64,000 nt of DNA from Lachnospiraceae bacterium (GCA_022799355.1 JAAWOG010000013.1:1-64000); one strand, 5' to 3'; positions 52,143-61,635 are shown, numbered from the stretch's first letter. Notes: generated by a model not told the origin, from the sequence alone. Program-made: numbers and translations.

Positions 52143-53645
52143 ATGGAAGAATTATGTCTGGAGATGACAGGTATACAAAAATCGTATCCGGGTGTCCGGG
52201 CATTGAAGGGTGTCGACTTTTCAATGAGATATGGAGAAGTGCATGGACTGCTCGGAGAAAATGGAGCGGGAAAATCCACATTGATGAAGATGCTTGGAGG
52301 TGTGGAAAAGATGGATGATGGGGAGGTGCGTATAGGAGGGGAGAGGGTTTTCTTCCATTCGCCCTCTGACGCACAGAAAATGGGTGTTTCCTTTATACAT
52401 CAGGAACTGTCGCTTTTTCCGGACCTTGACATTGCCACAAATATTTTTATCCAGGACCTGCCAAGGAGGAGTTCTTTTATAAAAGAAGAGAAACTCTATG
52501 GCGGCACAAAAGAGATACTGGATCGGATAGGGCTTTCAGGACATTCGCCGAGGGAAAAAATAAAGTACCTGCAGATGGGGGAGCGTCAGCTGGTGGAGAT
52601 CGCAAGATGCCTTACGATGGATACCAGGATTCTTGTTCTGGATGAGCCGACCTCTTCTCTGACGAAAAAGGAAGTGGAAACGTTATTTTTCCTGATCAGG
52701 AATTTAAAGAGTCAGGGGATTTCAATTATTTTTATATCTCATCGTATGGACGAAGTGTTTGATATCTGTGACCGTATTACCGTGATGCGGGACGGCCGGA
52801 AAATTGCGACGGTAAACGCGAAGGAGACCAGTACAAATAAGCTTGTTTCCCTTATGATCGGTCGAGAATTAGGTGACAGATTTGAACGTTCGGGTTATCA
52901 GACGGACAAAGAACTTCTTCGGGTGGAAGGGTTAGGGAGGGGAGAAAAATTTCAGGAAATCAGTTTTTCCGTACATGCGGGGGAGATTGTCGGTCTGTAT
53001 GGCCTGATGGGATCGGGGCGGTCTGAGATCGTGCGTTCTGTTTTTGGATTGGAGAAGTTTGAACATGGGAAAATATATATGGAGGGAAAAGAAGTACGGG
53101 TGAAGTCGCCTGCGGATGCGATCGGTAACGGAATAGGACTGATAACGGAGGACAGAAGGGAAGAAGGACTGATGATAAGACAGTCGGTTTATTTTAATCT
53201 TCTGGCGGCAAATTTTGAGAAATACAGCAGGACATTTTTGGGTTTTATGGACCGAAAAGAGGAAACGAAAGTTTGCCTGGCAAATGTAAAGGAGTTAAAA
53301 ATCAAAACTTCCGGGCTGAAAAAGAAAGCGCAGTTTTTAAGCGGAGGAAATCAGCAGAAGATAGTTATTGCGAAGTGGCTGAACCGTTCACCTAAAGTAT
53401 TGATACTGGATGAGCCCACAAGGGGCGTGGATGTGGGGGCGAAGTTTGAGATATATCACATTTTGGAAGAACAGACAAAAAAAGGAAAAGGCATCTTTGT
53501 AATCTCTTCGGAACTGGATGAGATCATGGGACTGTGTGACAGGATACTGGTGATACGTAAGGGAAAGATAGTCGCCGAGTTTTCACATGAAAAATTCAGC
53601 AGGGAAAGCTTACTGGAAATGTCTATGGGAGGGCAGGAGAAATGA
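52143..53645 (+). CDS. Sugar ABC transporter ATP-binding protein, two-domain (RbsA-like)
   Basis: A 500-aa CUT2 ATPase. The first domain has Walker [10 protein letters not shown] (about residues 36-44), GERQLVEIARCL and Walker B ILVLDEPTSS. The second has the usual reduced P-loop GLMGSGRSE (about 284-292), [14 protein letters not shown] and [12 protein letters not shown]. An AAAGGAG site lies 7 nt from the ATG. It is the first gene of an operon whose order (ATPase, permease, binding protein, then enzymes) differs from the first sugar operon. The permease gene overlaps by 4 nt. Confidence 0.94.
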   Translation: MEELCLEMTGIQKSYPGVRALKGVDFSMRYGEVHGLLGENGAGKSTLMKMLGGVEKMDDGEVRIGGERVFFHSPSDAQKMGVSFIHQELSLFPDLDIATNIFIQDLPRRSSFIKEEKLYGGTKEILDRIGLSGHSPREKIKYLQMGERQLVEIARCLTMDTRILVLDEPTSSLTKKEVETLFFLIRNLKSQGISIIFISHRMDEVFDICDRITVMRDGRKIATVNAKETSTNKLVSLMIGRELGDRFERSGYQTDKELLRVEGLGRGEKFQEISFSVHAGEIVGLYGLMGSGRSEIVRSVFGLEKFEHGKIYMEGKEVRVKSPADAIGNGIGLITEDRREEGLMIRQSVYFNLLAANFEKYSRTFLGFMDRKEETKVCLANVKELKIKTSGLKKKAQFLSGGNQQKIVIAKWLNRSPKVLILDEPTRGVDVGAKFEIYHILEEQTKKGKGIFVISSELDEIMGLCDRILVIRKGKIVAEFSHEKFSRESLLEMSMGGQEK

Positions 53646-54604
53646 GAAAAATTACAGGAAAAATGATCATACAGACCGTACTAAATTATTGCATCTATTT
53701 ATTACTTTTGTTTGTCTGCCTGATATTGTCGGTGACGACGGATTCCTTCTTGTCGGTTACCAATATTGTCAATGTACTTTTACAGACCTCTATTATAGCG
53801 GTACTTTCCCTGGGAATCACTTTTGTGCTGATTACCGGAAATAATGATCTGTCGGTAGGAGGCGTTATGGCGGTTGCCGGGGCGGCAGGGATCGGGCTGA
53901 TCAAGCTGGAAGGATTACCGTGGTGGGCAGGGATGCTTATTATCATCGGTGTAGCCATGTTATTTGGTGTGATAAACGGTTGTGTAGTTGCTTATATCAA
54001 AGCGCCGGCATTTTTGACGACATTGGCAACACAGTTTATCGGCAGGGGACTTGCACTGGTTATATCAGGCGGTTCCTCCTGGTACAATCTGCCGGAACCC
54101 TTTATCTTTTTATCTTCCACTTATGTGGCAGGTGTTCCGCTGATGATCGTTATTGTCCTTTTGCTCTATGTGGTATTTCATGTCAGGCTGAGCAAAACGA
54201 TCTTTGGGAGGAGGGTATATGCGGTGGGCAGTAATGCGGATTCGGCCAGGGTGTCAGGCATACATGTATCAAAGACGATTTTACTGGCGTATATGCAGTG
54301 CGGGCTTTTGGTTGGGATTGCAACGATACTGCAGGTGTCACGTATGAATTCCTTCTGGGCGGCGATGGGAACCGGTATTGAATCGCAGGCGATTGCTGCG
54401 GCTATTATCGGTGGAGCAAGTATGGCGGGAGGCGTTGGAAATCTGACGGGAACCTTTGCGGGGGTACTGCTCATGGGGGTGATTAACAATGCGCTGAATC
54501 TGTATGGCGTGGATGCGAACTGGCAGGAGGCGGCAAGAGGGTTTGTCATTATGCTGGCTATCATCATTGATGCGATCAGAAACCGGTATAACTCGGTTGA
54601 ATGA
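53642..54604 (+). CDS. Sugar ABC transporter permease (RbsC-like)
   Basis: A 320-aa membrane permease with eight to ten helices. Diagnostic CUT2 blocks are NNDLSVGGVMA (about residues 59-69), SARVSGIHV, the AAIIGGASMAGGVG segment and DANWQEAARGFVIMLAI near the end. The ATG overlaps the ATPase stop. Its length is the usual one for RbsC, unlike the longer GguB-like permeases of the first operon. Confidence 0.94.
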   Translation: MRKITGKMIIQTVLNYCIYLLLLFVCLILSVTTDSFLSVTNIVNVLLQTSIIAVLSLGITFVLITGNNDLSVGGVMAVAGAAGIGLIKLEGLPWWAGMLIIIGVAMLFGVINGCVVAYIKAPAFLTTLATQFIGRGLALVISGGSSWYNLPEPFIFLSSTYVAGVPLMIVIVLLLYVVFHVRLSKTIFGRRVYAVGSNADSARVSGIHVSKTILLAYMQCGLLVGIATILQVSRMNSFWAAMGTGIESQAIAAAIIGGASMAGGVGNLTGTFAGVLLMGVINNALNLYGVDANWQEAARGFVIMLAIIIDAIRNRYNSVE

Positions 54605-54665
54605 TAAAAGTTGAAACTGTCTGTTGAATATGCAGACGAAACTCAGACAAGAAGGAGGAAAGAAC

Positions 54666-55751
54666 ATGAAAAAAAGCAGGGTAACTATTCTGGCGGCAGC
54701 TTTGGCATTGGCGTTGACGGCATGCGGCAGCGGGGAGGCACAGACGGAGACGGCAGTGGAGACGATACCGGCGGACGGAGGAGCGGAGAGCCCGGAGGAG
54801 ACGGCAGAAGAGACAGCTCAGGTATCTGAGGGAACATCGGAGGCGTATACGTTCGGTATTTCCATGCCACAGCTTGATAATGACGGATTCAAAGCCAATC
54901 TGATCGGTATTGAGCAGTTCGCGGAGGCGAATAATATTGAGCTGGTGGTGACCGACGGCAAAGCCACTGCGGATATGCAGATGCAGAACATCGAAGATCT
55001 GATCACAAAAGATGTGGATGCTCTCGTTATGTGTCCGGTAGATTCCGGTGCGGCAGCAGCAGCGGTGCAAAAAGCGAAAGATGCGGGTATTCCGGTTATT
55101 TCATTTGACAGAAATGTGGAGGGGGATGTACTCACCGGACTGGCAGAATCGGATAATACGGCGCATGGTGCGGCGGCAGCGGATCTCATGGCGGAGATGG
55201 CAAAGGAATCGGGCATGAAAACAGAGGACCTGGTCGTACTTGAACTCCTGGGAACACAGTCTGCAACAGCGGGGCTGGAGAGACATCAGGGATTTTCCGG
55301 CAGGGCACAGGAGCTTGGAATCAACATCGCGGCATCCCTGCCGACGGAATTTAAAAACGATAATGCCTATAATGCCGTGATGGATGCATTTCAGGCGAAT
55401 CCGAATATCAATGCGATTTTTGTGCCGAGTGATAATGCGTGCTACAGCGGTACGGAGTCTGCGCTGGCACAGTTAAATAAGCTTCATGCTGCGGGGGAAG
55501 AAGGACATATCCTGATTACCACCGTTGATGGGGGACCTACGGGATTGGAAGGCGTGCGCAAGGGATATGTGGATGCGATCGCGGCACAGTCCAAGCTGGT
55601 GATGAGTGAAGAGGCCATGGGCATGGCTCTTAAAGTGGTACGGGGAGAGACGCTGGAGGAGGGTATTGTGCGGATACAGCCGACCAAGGTGACGAAAGAG
55701 AATGTGGATGATCCCACCCTCTGGGCAAATTCCATCAATATTCAACAATAA
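54666..55751 (+). CDS. Sugar ABC transporter substrate-binding lipoprotein
   Basis: A 361-aa binding protein with the lipobox LTACGSG (Cys near residue 20), an acidic Glu/Thr-rich linker (about 22-55) and a ribose-binding-protein fold (FGISMPQLDNDGF near 60, then DALVMCPVDSGAA, VISFDRNV and TTVDGGPTG). The ligand is probably a furanose, polyol or unusual sugar, given the following isomerase genes. The ATG at 54666 follows AGAAGGAGG; 14 in-frame codons upstream are not needed. Confidence 0.92.
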   Translation: MKKSRVTILAAALALALTACGSGEAQTETAVETIPADGGAESPEETAEETAQVSEGTSEAYTFGISMPQLDNDGFKANLIGIEQFAEANNIELVVTDGKATADMQMQNIEDLITKDVDALVMCPVDSGAAAAAVQKAKDAGIPVISFDRNVEGDVLTGLAESDNTAHGAAAADLMAEMAKESGMKTEDLVVLELLGTQSATAGLERHQGFSGRAQELGINIAASLPTEFKNDNAYNAVMDAFQANPNINAIFVPSDNACYSGTESALAQLNKLHAAGEEGHILITTVDGGPTGLEGVRKGYVDAIAAQSKLVMSEEAMGMALKVVRGETLEEGIVRIQPTKVTKENVDDPTLWANSINIQQ

Positions 55752-55790
55752 TATCCTGAAAAAATACTGACAGGAAGAGAGGCGGAAGAA

Positions 55791-56756
55791 ATGAGAAATC
55801 AATATGCGGTTATAACAGGATTCATGGGGCAGATACAGGACCGGTTTGCTACATACGGCGTAAGCCGTGATTTTGAACAGATGGTGGAGACGGCGGCTAA
55901 GGTGAAAGGATGTTCCGGTCTGGAAGTTGTATATCCCCAGCAGGTACAGGATCCTGTAAAGGCTAAACAGATACTGGATAATAACGGGATGGGTGTCGCG
56001 GCGCTCAATGTGAATGTGAAAGGGGAACCGAAATGGGCTTATGGTTCCATAAGCGCTCCGGATGCGGCTGTGCGGAGGGAAGCGGTGGAATATATGAAGA
56101 CAGGGCTCGATTTCGCGGCGGAGCTTGGTTGCAATAAGGTTACGATTGCCTTTTTAAATGATGGAAATGATTATCCCTTTGAGCTGGATTATGGAAGAGC
56201 GTTTCTTGACGCGGTAAGCTGCATCAGGGAGGCGGCGGCTTACAGACGGGATGTAAAACTGAGCCTGGAGTATAAGCTGTCCGAGCCGCGGATGCACTGC
56301 CTGCTGGGAAATGCCGGAAAGATGGCGTTTTTATGTGAGAAAGTCGGGTTGGATAATGTGGGCGTTACACTGGATACGGGGCATGCCCTGCAGTCATTGG
56401 AAGTACTTGGAGATTCCCTCGCGTTTTTAAGCGCGACAGACAGATTGTTCCATGTACATGTTAATGATAACTACAGAAACTGGGACTGGGATATGGTACC
56501 CGGAACAGTGAATTTCTGGGAATTTGTGGAATTCTGTATTTATCTGAAAAAAACCGGTTATTCGGAATGGATCACTGCCGACGTATTCCCGCAGCGTCAT
56601 GATGCCGTGCGGATCATGGAAAAGACCTTTGAGTGGATGGATTATATGTTTGATATTGCGGACGCGGTCATAGAGGACGGAAAGCTGTTTGACATGATTA
56701 ACGGTAAATGTGATGCGTTTGAAACAATGGAATATGTACGAGGTTTTCTGAAATAA
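55791..56756 (+). CDS. TIM-barrel sugar isomerase/epimerase
   Basis: A 321-aa member of the xylose-isomerase-like/AP-endonuclease 2 superfamily. Metal ligands fit SLEYKLS (Glu, about residue 160), GVTLDTGHAL (Asp and His, about 192-197), HVHVNDN (about 220) and the late Glu/Asp position in ITADVFP (about 262). Such enzymes epimerise or isomerise ketoses, inositols or keto-sugars. It lies 39 nt after the binding-protein gene and should act on the imported compound. The exact reaction is unknown. Confidence 0.87.
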   Translation: MRNQYAVITGFMGQIQDRFATYGVSRDFEQMVETAAKVKGCSGLEVVYPQQVQDPVKAKQILDNNGMGVAALNVNVKGEPKWAYGSISAPDAAVRREAVEYMKTGLDFAAELGCNKVTIAFLNDGNDYPFELDYGRAFLDAVSCIREAAAYRRDVKLSLEYKLSEPRMHCLLGNAGKMAFLCEKVGLDNVGVTLDTGHALQSLEVLGDSLAFLSATDRLFHVHVNDNYRNWDWDMVPGTVNFWEFVEFCIYLKKTGYSEWITADVFPQRHDAVRIMEKTFEWMDYMFDIADAVIEDGKLFDMINGKCDAFETMEYVRGFLK

Positions 56757-56768
56757 GAAGGAGTATGT

Positions 56769-57506
56769 ATGGAATATAAAACAATAACCGTTGAATACCG
56801 TAAATCTCTGCATCTGATCAGAATTAACCGCCCGGAGACAGCTAACAGGCTTAGTATTATATGTATGGAGGAACTGGAACAGGAGCTGAAAAGGGCATCA
56901 AAAATGGATTCCTGCCGGGCGGTTGTACTGTATGGAGATGACGAATGGTTTTGCGCAGGCGGGGATTTGGGAGATTATCGGAAGAAAAGTATATCGGAGA
57001 TAAAAGAGTTTGGCAGCGCTTTTATCAATCTTCATCTGGCAGTACAAAAGTGCACTCGTCCTGTAATCGCGGCGGTGGAAGGGAAGGCTTACGGCGGAGG
57101 CTGTTCTCTGGTAGAAGCATGTGACCTTGCGGTTGCCGCGGAAGGCGCGGAGTTTGCAGTACCGGAGATATTGGACGGGCTGGCTCCGGCGATGGGTTTT
57201 TCCGGGTTGTTTACAAACCTTAGAAAAAAAGAAGCTATGGCAATGGCACTTTTCGGAGAAAAATTGACTGCCGGACGGGCGAAAGAACTGGGACTGGTCA
57301 ATATGGTGGCATCTGAGGGGGAGGCGCTGCCCCGGGCAATAAAAATGGCGGAAAGGTTTTGCGATCTTGATGCGGTATCCGTCAGCTTTTTTAAAGAAAT
57401 GTATGCGGATATGGGGCAGAGAGGCTATGAAAACCGACTGCGTACAGGGCAGGCTATGATGGTTTCACTATTTAAGGCAAAGGGGGAGGAAGATGGAACT
57501 GTTTGA
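56769..57506 (+). CDS. Enoyl-CoA hydratase/isomerase (crotonase) family protein
   Basis: A 245-aa crotonase fold. The oxyanion-hole segment is WFCAGGDLGDY (about residues 60-70) and GGGCSLVEACD (about 114-124). The second catalytic Glu of hydratases is kept in FAVPEI, but the first (the Glu after GGGC) is Ser, so simple hydration is doubtful; isomerase, C-C hydrolase or decarboxylase chemistry is as likely. A crotonase between two sugar-isomerase-type genes in a sugar operon is unusual. The next gene overlaps by 14 nt. Confidence 0.87.
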   Translation: MEYKTITVEYRKSLHLIRINRPETANRLSIICMEELEQELKRASKMDSCRAVVLYGDDEWFCAGGDLGDYRKKSISEIKEFGSAFINLHLAVQKCTRPVIAAVEGKAYGGGCSLVEACDLAVAAEGAEFAVPEILDGLAPAMGFSGLFTNLRKKEAMAMALFGEKLTAGRAKELGLVNMVASEGEALPRAIKMAERFCDLDAVSVSFFKEMYADMGQRGYENRLRTGQAMMVSLFKAKGEEDGTV

Positions 57507-58338
57507 ACTGGTATCGCTGGGAACCAATCTGTGTAAAGGGTATTCTTTTGAAGAAGCGCTGGATATTGTGAGGGAATGCGGATTTACATATGTGGAGCCT
57601 TCGTCTATTGTAAATATGTGTGAACATATCAGACCGGAGGAGATGACGCCGGAATATGCTTCAAAAGTGAAGGCGCTTCTTGCGGAAAAAGGGCTGAAAT
57701 GTTATGCCGTTTCGGGACATGTGGATCTGACGCAAGAGGAGCAGTTTCGTGATTTTATGAAGAAGCTGGCGTTTGCAGGGCGCATCGGAGCAAGGATGAT
57801 CAACACAAATTCCGGTCCCGTAGAAAGGCGCGATATATTTTACCGGAATATGAAAGAGGCCATAAAAGAAGCGGAAAGGTGGGATGTGGTAATAGGGCTG
57901 GAGTCCCACGGAGATATTGTGAGTACGGCAAAAGAAAGTGTGGAGGTATTTGAATACTTTCATCATCCGCTGGTACGGCTGAACTATGATACGGGAAACA
58001 CTTTATTTTACAGTGCGGGGAAGGTCAGGATTGAGGAAGATATCAAATATGGCTTTGAATATCTGGCACATCTTCATCTGAAGGATATCAGGATAAAAGG
58101 AAATGAAGTTGCTTATGTGCCTGTTGGGGCAGGTGATGTGCGCTTTCCGGCCGTCTTTAAAACACTGAGGACATTGGGGAAAAAAATCCCCTGCGGGTAC
58201 GAGATTCCGGTGCATGTAAAGGGGGTGCTTGGTGATATCGCTCCTCAGAATACGCCGATGATGAAGAAAGATATTTTTCATGCGGTGAAAAGATCGACGG
58301 AGTATGTGGAACGACTGTTAAAGGATATTTCCGAATAG
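57493..58338 (+). CDS. TIM-barrel sugar isomerase/epimerase 2
   Basis: A 281-aa protein of the same superfamily as 55791-56756 but only distantly related to it. Metal-ligand blocks are GLESHGDI (Glu, about residue 137), VRLNYDTGN (Asp, about 163), AHLHLKDI (His, about 194) and GYEIPVHVKG (Glu, about 240). A GGGGGAGG site precedes the ATG inside the end of the crotonase gene. It is the last gene of the operon and probably acts on a related intermediate. Confidence 0.86.
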   Translation: MELFELVSLGTNLCKGYSFEEALDIVRECGFTYVEPSSIVNMCEHIRPEEMTPEYASKVKALLAEKGLKCYAVSGHVDLTQEEQFRDFMKKLAFAGRIGARMINTNSGPVERRDIFYRNMKEAIKEAERWDVVIGLESHGDIVSTAKESVEVFEYFHHPLVRLNYDTGNTLFYSAGKVRIEEDIKYGFEYLAHLHLKDIRIKGNEVAYVPVGAGDVRFPAVFKTLRTLGKKIPCGYEIPVHVKGVLGDIAPQNTPMMKKDIFHAVKRSTEYVERLLKDISE

Positions 58339-58370
58339 ATTTTTGTAAAAAGTGAAAAGAGCTGCGGCGG

Positions 58371-60179
58371 CTATGGATGTGTGATCAGCATAACATAGGG
58401 TATCGTTATCATTGCTGACGTGCCCGGGTGGTTATCTGCTATATTCAAAGTCCCCCGCAGCTCATTTCTGATGATGGTGCGGAGAATGGAAAAACCGATG
58501 CTCTGGCAGGTGTTCAGGTCTATCTCATCGGAAATACCGACACCATTGTCACAAACTTGCATAACAATATCCTGATCCACAATATGGCAGGAAATATGAA
58601 CTGCGGGAGAAGCCAAGGAGAACTTTTCGGGAAAAGCATGTTTCACACAGTTAGCAAGGAGTTCATTTATAACTATGGAAATAGAAGTCGCTTTGGCATA
58701 GGGGATCAGGAGGTCCTGCGCATCCACGGAAATTTGGATAGGTGTTGTCCTGTACAGACGCAGAATGCAATCTATAATGCGGGAAAGATCAATATTGTTG
58801 GAACCGGAAGCGGTACCGGTCAGCAGATCATGAAGAGAAGCTATATTCTGTACACAGTTTGCAATGGATTCCAGGATTTCTCCGGTGTCGGTTTCCGGAT
58901 GCTGGCGGATATAAAGTTGCTGCATGGCTATCAGGGATATAATGATCTGCAGATTATTTTTGATCCGGTGGTTACTTTCCTGTAAAAGGACGGAACTGTT
59001 GATCAGGCGGGAGGTCTCTGCGACGACAGTGACTTCTCTGCAAAAGGACCTTAAATAATTGAACTGCTGGTTATCATAAACAATAATATTTTCAAAAAAG
59101 ACGCATAATGATCCCAGGATACTGTTTTTGCTGGTGACGGGCATGACGATAAGAGACCTGATATTTTCACTTCCTTTTTGAAGAATTTTATTAAAATTAA
59201 TATCTGCAGAGCAGATATAAACAATATTTTCGGGATAATTGCATTGTCCGTTCAGGTAATCATGTAAAAATTCTTCCGTGAGGGCAGGGGCGTTGTGGTA
59301 TTGCCCCGTGTATGTGTGGATGATATCTGAATTCTGGTTCCTCAGACAGATCGTGCAGCAGCTGCAGTGGACCACACGGGAGACGTTGTTGATGATGACA
59401 GAAAGGGTTTCAGCCAGCTCATAATTGTTGGTCAGATACTCGGCTCCGGCGTACAGCATGTCCAGTATGTGGGAAGCATCCATGGAAGCGGTATTCTGCT
59501 CCATAAGAGTGCGCCCCGAAATCAGAAACAAAAGCTGCTGCGGATTTTCGATAACCTCCGATGTGTTCATTTCTCCCATCAGTTCGCCGTCACTGGTCAC
59601 AATGATCCTGGAGGCGGCAAGAACAGCATTTTCCCATTTTGTTGTCAGATAGAGAATGCTCTTTCCTTCGTCCAGCATGGTACGGAATACGGAGAGAAGT
59701 ATATTGCGGTCCTCGATGCTTAGCAGGGAGATCAAATCATCACAGACCAGAATGTCCATTTCCGAGATCAGAGCCCGCACAGCCAGGATAATGATCTGCT
59801 GCGATATGGGCAGACGCTTAACGGGAATATGGAAATCCGTAGTGATGTCAAATTGTTTTTTGAGATTCTCACAGAGGCGGATCAATTGTTTTTTATGGTA
59901 TTGAATGACGGAGTGTTCAGCCAGAGTAAAATTGTCATAGGCGGAAAACTGTGGAAAGAGATTGATATTACCGGTGGTGATACAGCGGATGGCAGGATGA
60001 GAAGGCGTTTTTTTCTCAAGAGGGTTGATGGCATTAAAATGATGGTAAATATCGCTGATATTATTTCCCCGCGTGCCTAAAATAGCGGCGGATTCTCCGG
60101 GAAGCAGAGTCAGCCTCAAAGAAGGAATATAGAGATGGTTACTGTCATCGAACGTAAAAAAATCAGATTTTCTTATCAT
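58371..60179 (-). CDS. Sensor histidine kinase with a degenerate ABC-ATPase N-terminal domain
   Basis: A 602-aa cytoplasmic kinase with an unusual build. Residues 1-225 align with sugar-ABC ATPases: a P-loop-like GTRGNNIS (35-42, catalytic Lys lost), the signature-region PISQQIIILAVRAL (124-137), a Walker-B-like ILVCDD (143-148) and LYLTTKW where the H-loop His should be. A GAF domain follows (about 250-390), then a HisKA_2 block with His404 (NHRIKNNLQ) and an HATPase domain (about 490-600). It overlaps the ANTAR gene by 4 nt (ATGA), so the two form a pair like EutW/EutV. The ABC-like part presumably no longer hydrolyses ATP and may bind the sugar transporter; this is inference. Confidence 0.85.
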   Translation of the reverse strand: MIRKSDFFTFDDSNHLYIPSLRLTLLPGESAAILGTRGNNISDIYHHFNAINPLEKKTPSHPAIRCITTGNINLFPQFSAYDNFTLAEHSVIQYHKKQLIRLCENLKKQFDITTDFHIPVKRLPISQQIIILAVRALISEMDILVCDDLISLLSIEDRNILLSVFRTMLDEGKSILYLTTKWENAVLAASRIIVTSDGELMGEMNTSEVIENPQQLLFLISGRTLMEQNTASMDASHILDMLYAGAEYLTNNYELAETLSVIINNVSRVVHCSCCTICLRNQNSDIIHTYTGQYHNAPALTEEFLHDYLNGQCNYPENIVYICSADINFNKILQKGSENIRSLIVMPVTSKNSILGSLCVFFENIIVYDNQQFNYLRSFCREVTVVAETSRLINSSVLLQESNHRIKNNLQIIISLIAMQQLYIRQHPETDTGEILESIANCVQNIASLHDLLTGTASGSNNIDLSRIIDCILRLYRTTPIQISVDAQDLLIPYAKATSISIVINELLANCVKHAFPEKFSLASPAVHISCHIVDQDIVMQVCDNGVGISDEIDLNTCQSIGFSILRTIIRNELRGTLNIADNHPGTSAMITIPYVMLITHP

Positions 60180-60766
60180 TTTAAAGCCTCATCCATCTGA
60201 AGGATGCCCTGGGCGACAACACTTAACTTCCTGTGGCTGTCACGGGCTTTTTTCTGCATAAATTCCATTGCCTGTTTCTCTTTCATATCAAAATTGTCCA
60301 TGAGCACACCTTTGGCGCGTTCAATCAGCTTTCTGTTCTTTAAATCTTCCTTTGCCTGATCACGCTCCTGCACGACCTGAATATATTCATAATACTGCTG
60401 CATGGTGATATCCACTGCGACGCGAACATCTTCGAGGCGGACGGGCTTTACAAGATAATTAAAGACGCCGGCAGCTTTGGCGCGTTCGATCAGATGGTCA
60501 TCGGAATAGGCGGAAATGAAAATACAGGGGATTTTGTCTTTCCGCATATGGTTGATTTGTTCGAGAGCCTGGATGCCGTCGAGAACAGGCATTTTAATAT
60601 CCATGATAAGCAGATCGGGATGCAGAGAAGCACAGAGTGATACGGCATTCCTGCCGGTACAGGCTTCCCCCACAACGGTATGTCCGAGTTGAGTCAGAAT
60701 CGCTTTTAATCCAAGCAAAACCAAAGATTCATCTTCGGCGAGCAAAACAGAATATTTATGTTCCAT
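60176..60766 (-). CDS. ANTAR-domain response regulator (antiterminator)
   Basis: A 196-aa regulator: receiver domain (1-125) with Asp56 in LLIMDIKMP and Lys in LVKPVR (about 107), then a coiled linker and an ANTAR RNA-binding domain (about 135-190, RKLIERAKGVLM through ARDSHRKLS). ANTAR proteins bind paired hairpins in leader RNA and prevent termination. The neighbouring sugar operon has such a leader at 52031-52099. It is transcribed first, followed by the kinase gene. Confidence 0.93.
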   Translation of the reverse strand: MEHKYSVLLAEDESLVLLGLKAILTQLGHTVVGEACTGRNAVSLCASLHPDLLIMDIKMPVLDGIQALEQINHMRKDKIPCIFISAYSDDHLIERAKAAGVFNYLVKPVRLEDVRVAVDITMQQYYEYIQVVQERDQAKEDLKNRKLIERAKGVLMDNFDMKEKQAMEFMQKKARDSHRKLSVVAQGILQMDEALK

Positions 60767-60853
60767 AAATTGTCCTCTTGTATAATTATGTAGTTAAATT
60801 TTACATGATATGAAGCAGATTGGCAAGCCTGCAAAAAAAGGAAGCACCGTCAG

Positions 60854-60910
60854 AATTAACCTCTAAAAAAGCAAAATTAACGTAAGAAAACAAATGTTAT
60901 ATGATACAAT
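60854..60910 (+). promoter_or_regulatory. 21-bp-spaced direct repeats and extended -10 before the second LytTR system
   Basis: AATTAAC occurs at 60854-60860 and 60875-60881, exactly 21 nt apart. The second (ATTAACGTA, 60876-60884) fits the reverse complement of the AgrA-type LytTR consensus. An extended -10 TGATACAAT (60902-60910) follows without a good -35, the form expected of an activated promoter. This fits autoregulation. Confidence 0.5.
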
Positions 60911-60936
60911 AAAAGGTAAATGAAAGGACATAAAAT

Positions 60937-61635
60937 ATGAAAATTGCAATTTGTGATGATTGCCGGGAGGATATTTTATCAATAAAAAATTTTTTGGGGG
61001 GGCATGATATTAAGCTTTATTCTGATGCGGACAGTCTGCTCGGGGATATGGAAGACTATCATATGCGTTATGATCTTTATTTGCTGGACATTTATCTGAA
61101 AGGTGCCGTAAATGGAATAGAACTGGCCAAAAAACTCCGTTTTCTGGATGAGGAGGCGGTCATCTGCTTTGTCTCTACCAGCGATGATTTTTACAGAGAA
61201 GCTTATGATCTATATGCGCTGCAGTATCTGATTAAGCCGGTGACGAGAGAGGATATTAAAAAACTGGTTGATAAAGTGGCGGGTAATCTGATCCGGAATA
61301 AGGAGCAAAGCATATGTATTAAGCGTCAGGGAGAGATATGTACGATTCCCTATGGGAAAGTTTTGTATGTCAGCAGCAGAGGGCATATCCTTTCGGTATA
61401 CTGCAAAGATGGAACGATGGAAGAATTTAAGGGAAAGCTGTCGGACTTGGAATTACAGGTAAGAGGGGATACTTTTTGCCGATGTCACCAGAGCTTTCTT
61501 GTAAATTTATATCAGGTGGACAGAATGAGCGGAAATGAACTGTATGTTTCGGATTATCGGATTCCGATCTCCAGGAGATATTATGCGGAAGTAAAGAAAC
61601 ACTATCAGAAAATATTGTTTGAAGGGGTGGAGTAA
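60937..61635 (+). CDS. LytTR-family response regulator 2
   Basis: A 232-aa regulator: receiver domain (1-118) with Asp51 in LYLLDIYLKG and Lys in LIKPVTRED (about 99), and a LytTR DNA-binding domain (about 125-228, including CRCHQSFLVNL). It is compact and lacks the insertion of the first LytTR regulator at 10360. The kinase gene starts 4 nt after its stop. The start follows GAAAGG at 11 nt. Confidence 0.92.
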   Translation: MKIAICDDCREDILSIKNFLGGHDIKLYSDADSLLGDMEDYHMRYDLYLLDIYLKGAVNGIELAKKLRFLDEEAVICFVSTSDDFYREAYDLYALQYLIKPVTREDIKKLVDKVAGNLIRNKEQSICIKRQGEICTIPYGKVLYVSSRGHILSVYCKDGTMEEFKGKLSDLELQVRGDTFCRCHQSFLVNLYQVDRMSGNELYVSDYRIPISRRYYAEVKKHYQKILFEGVE

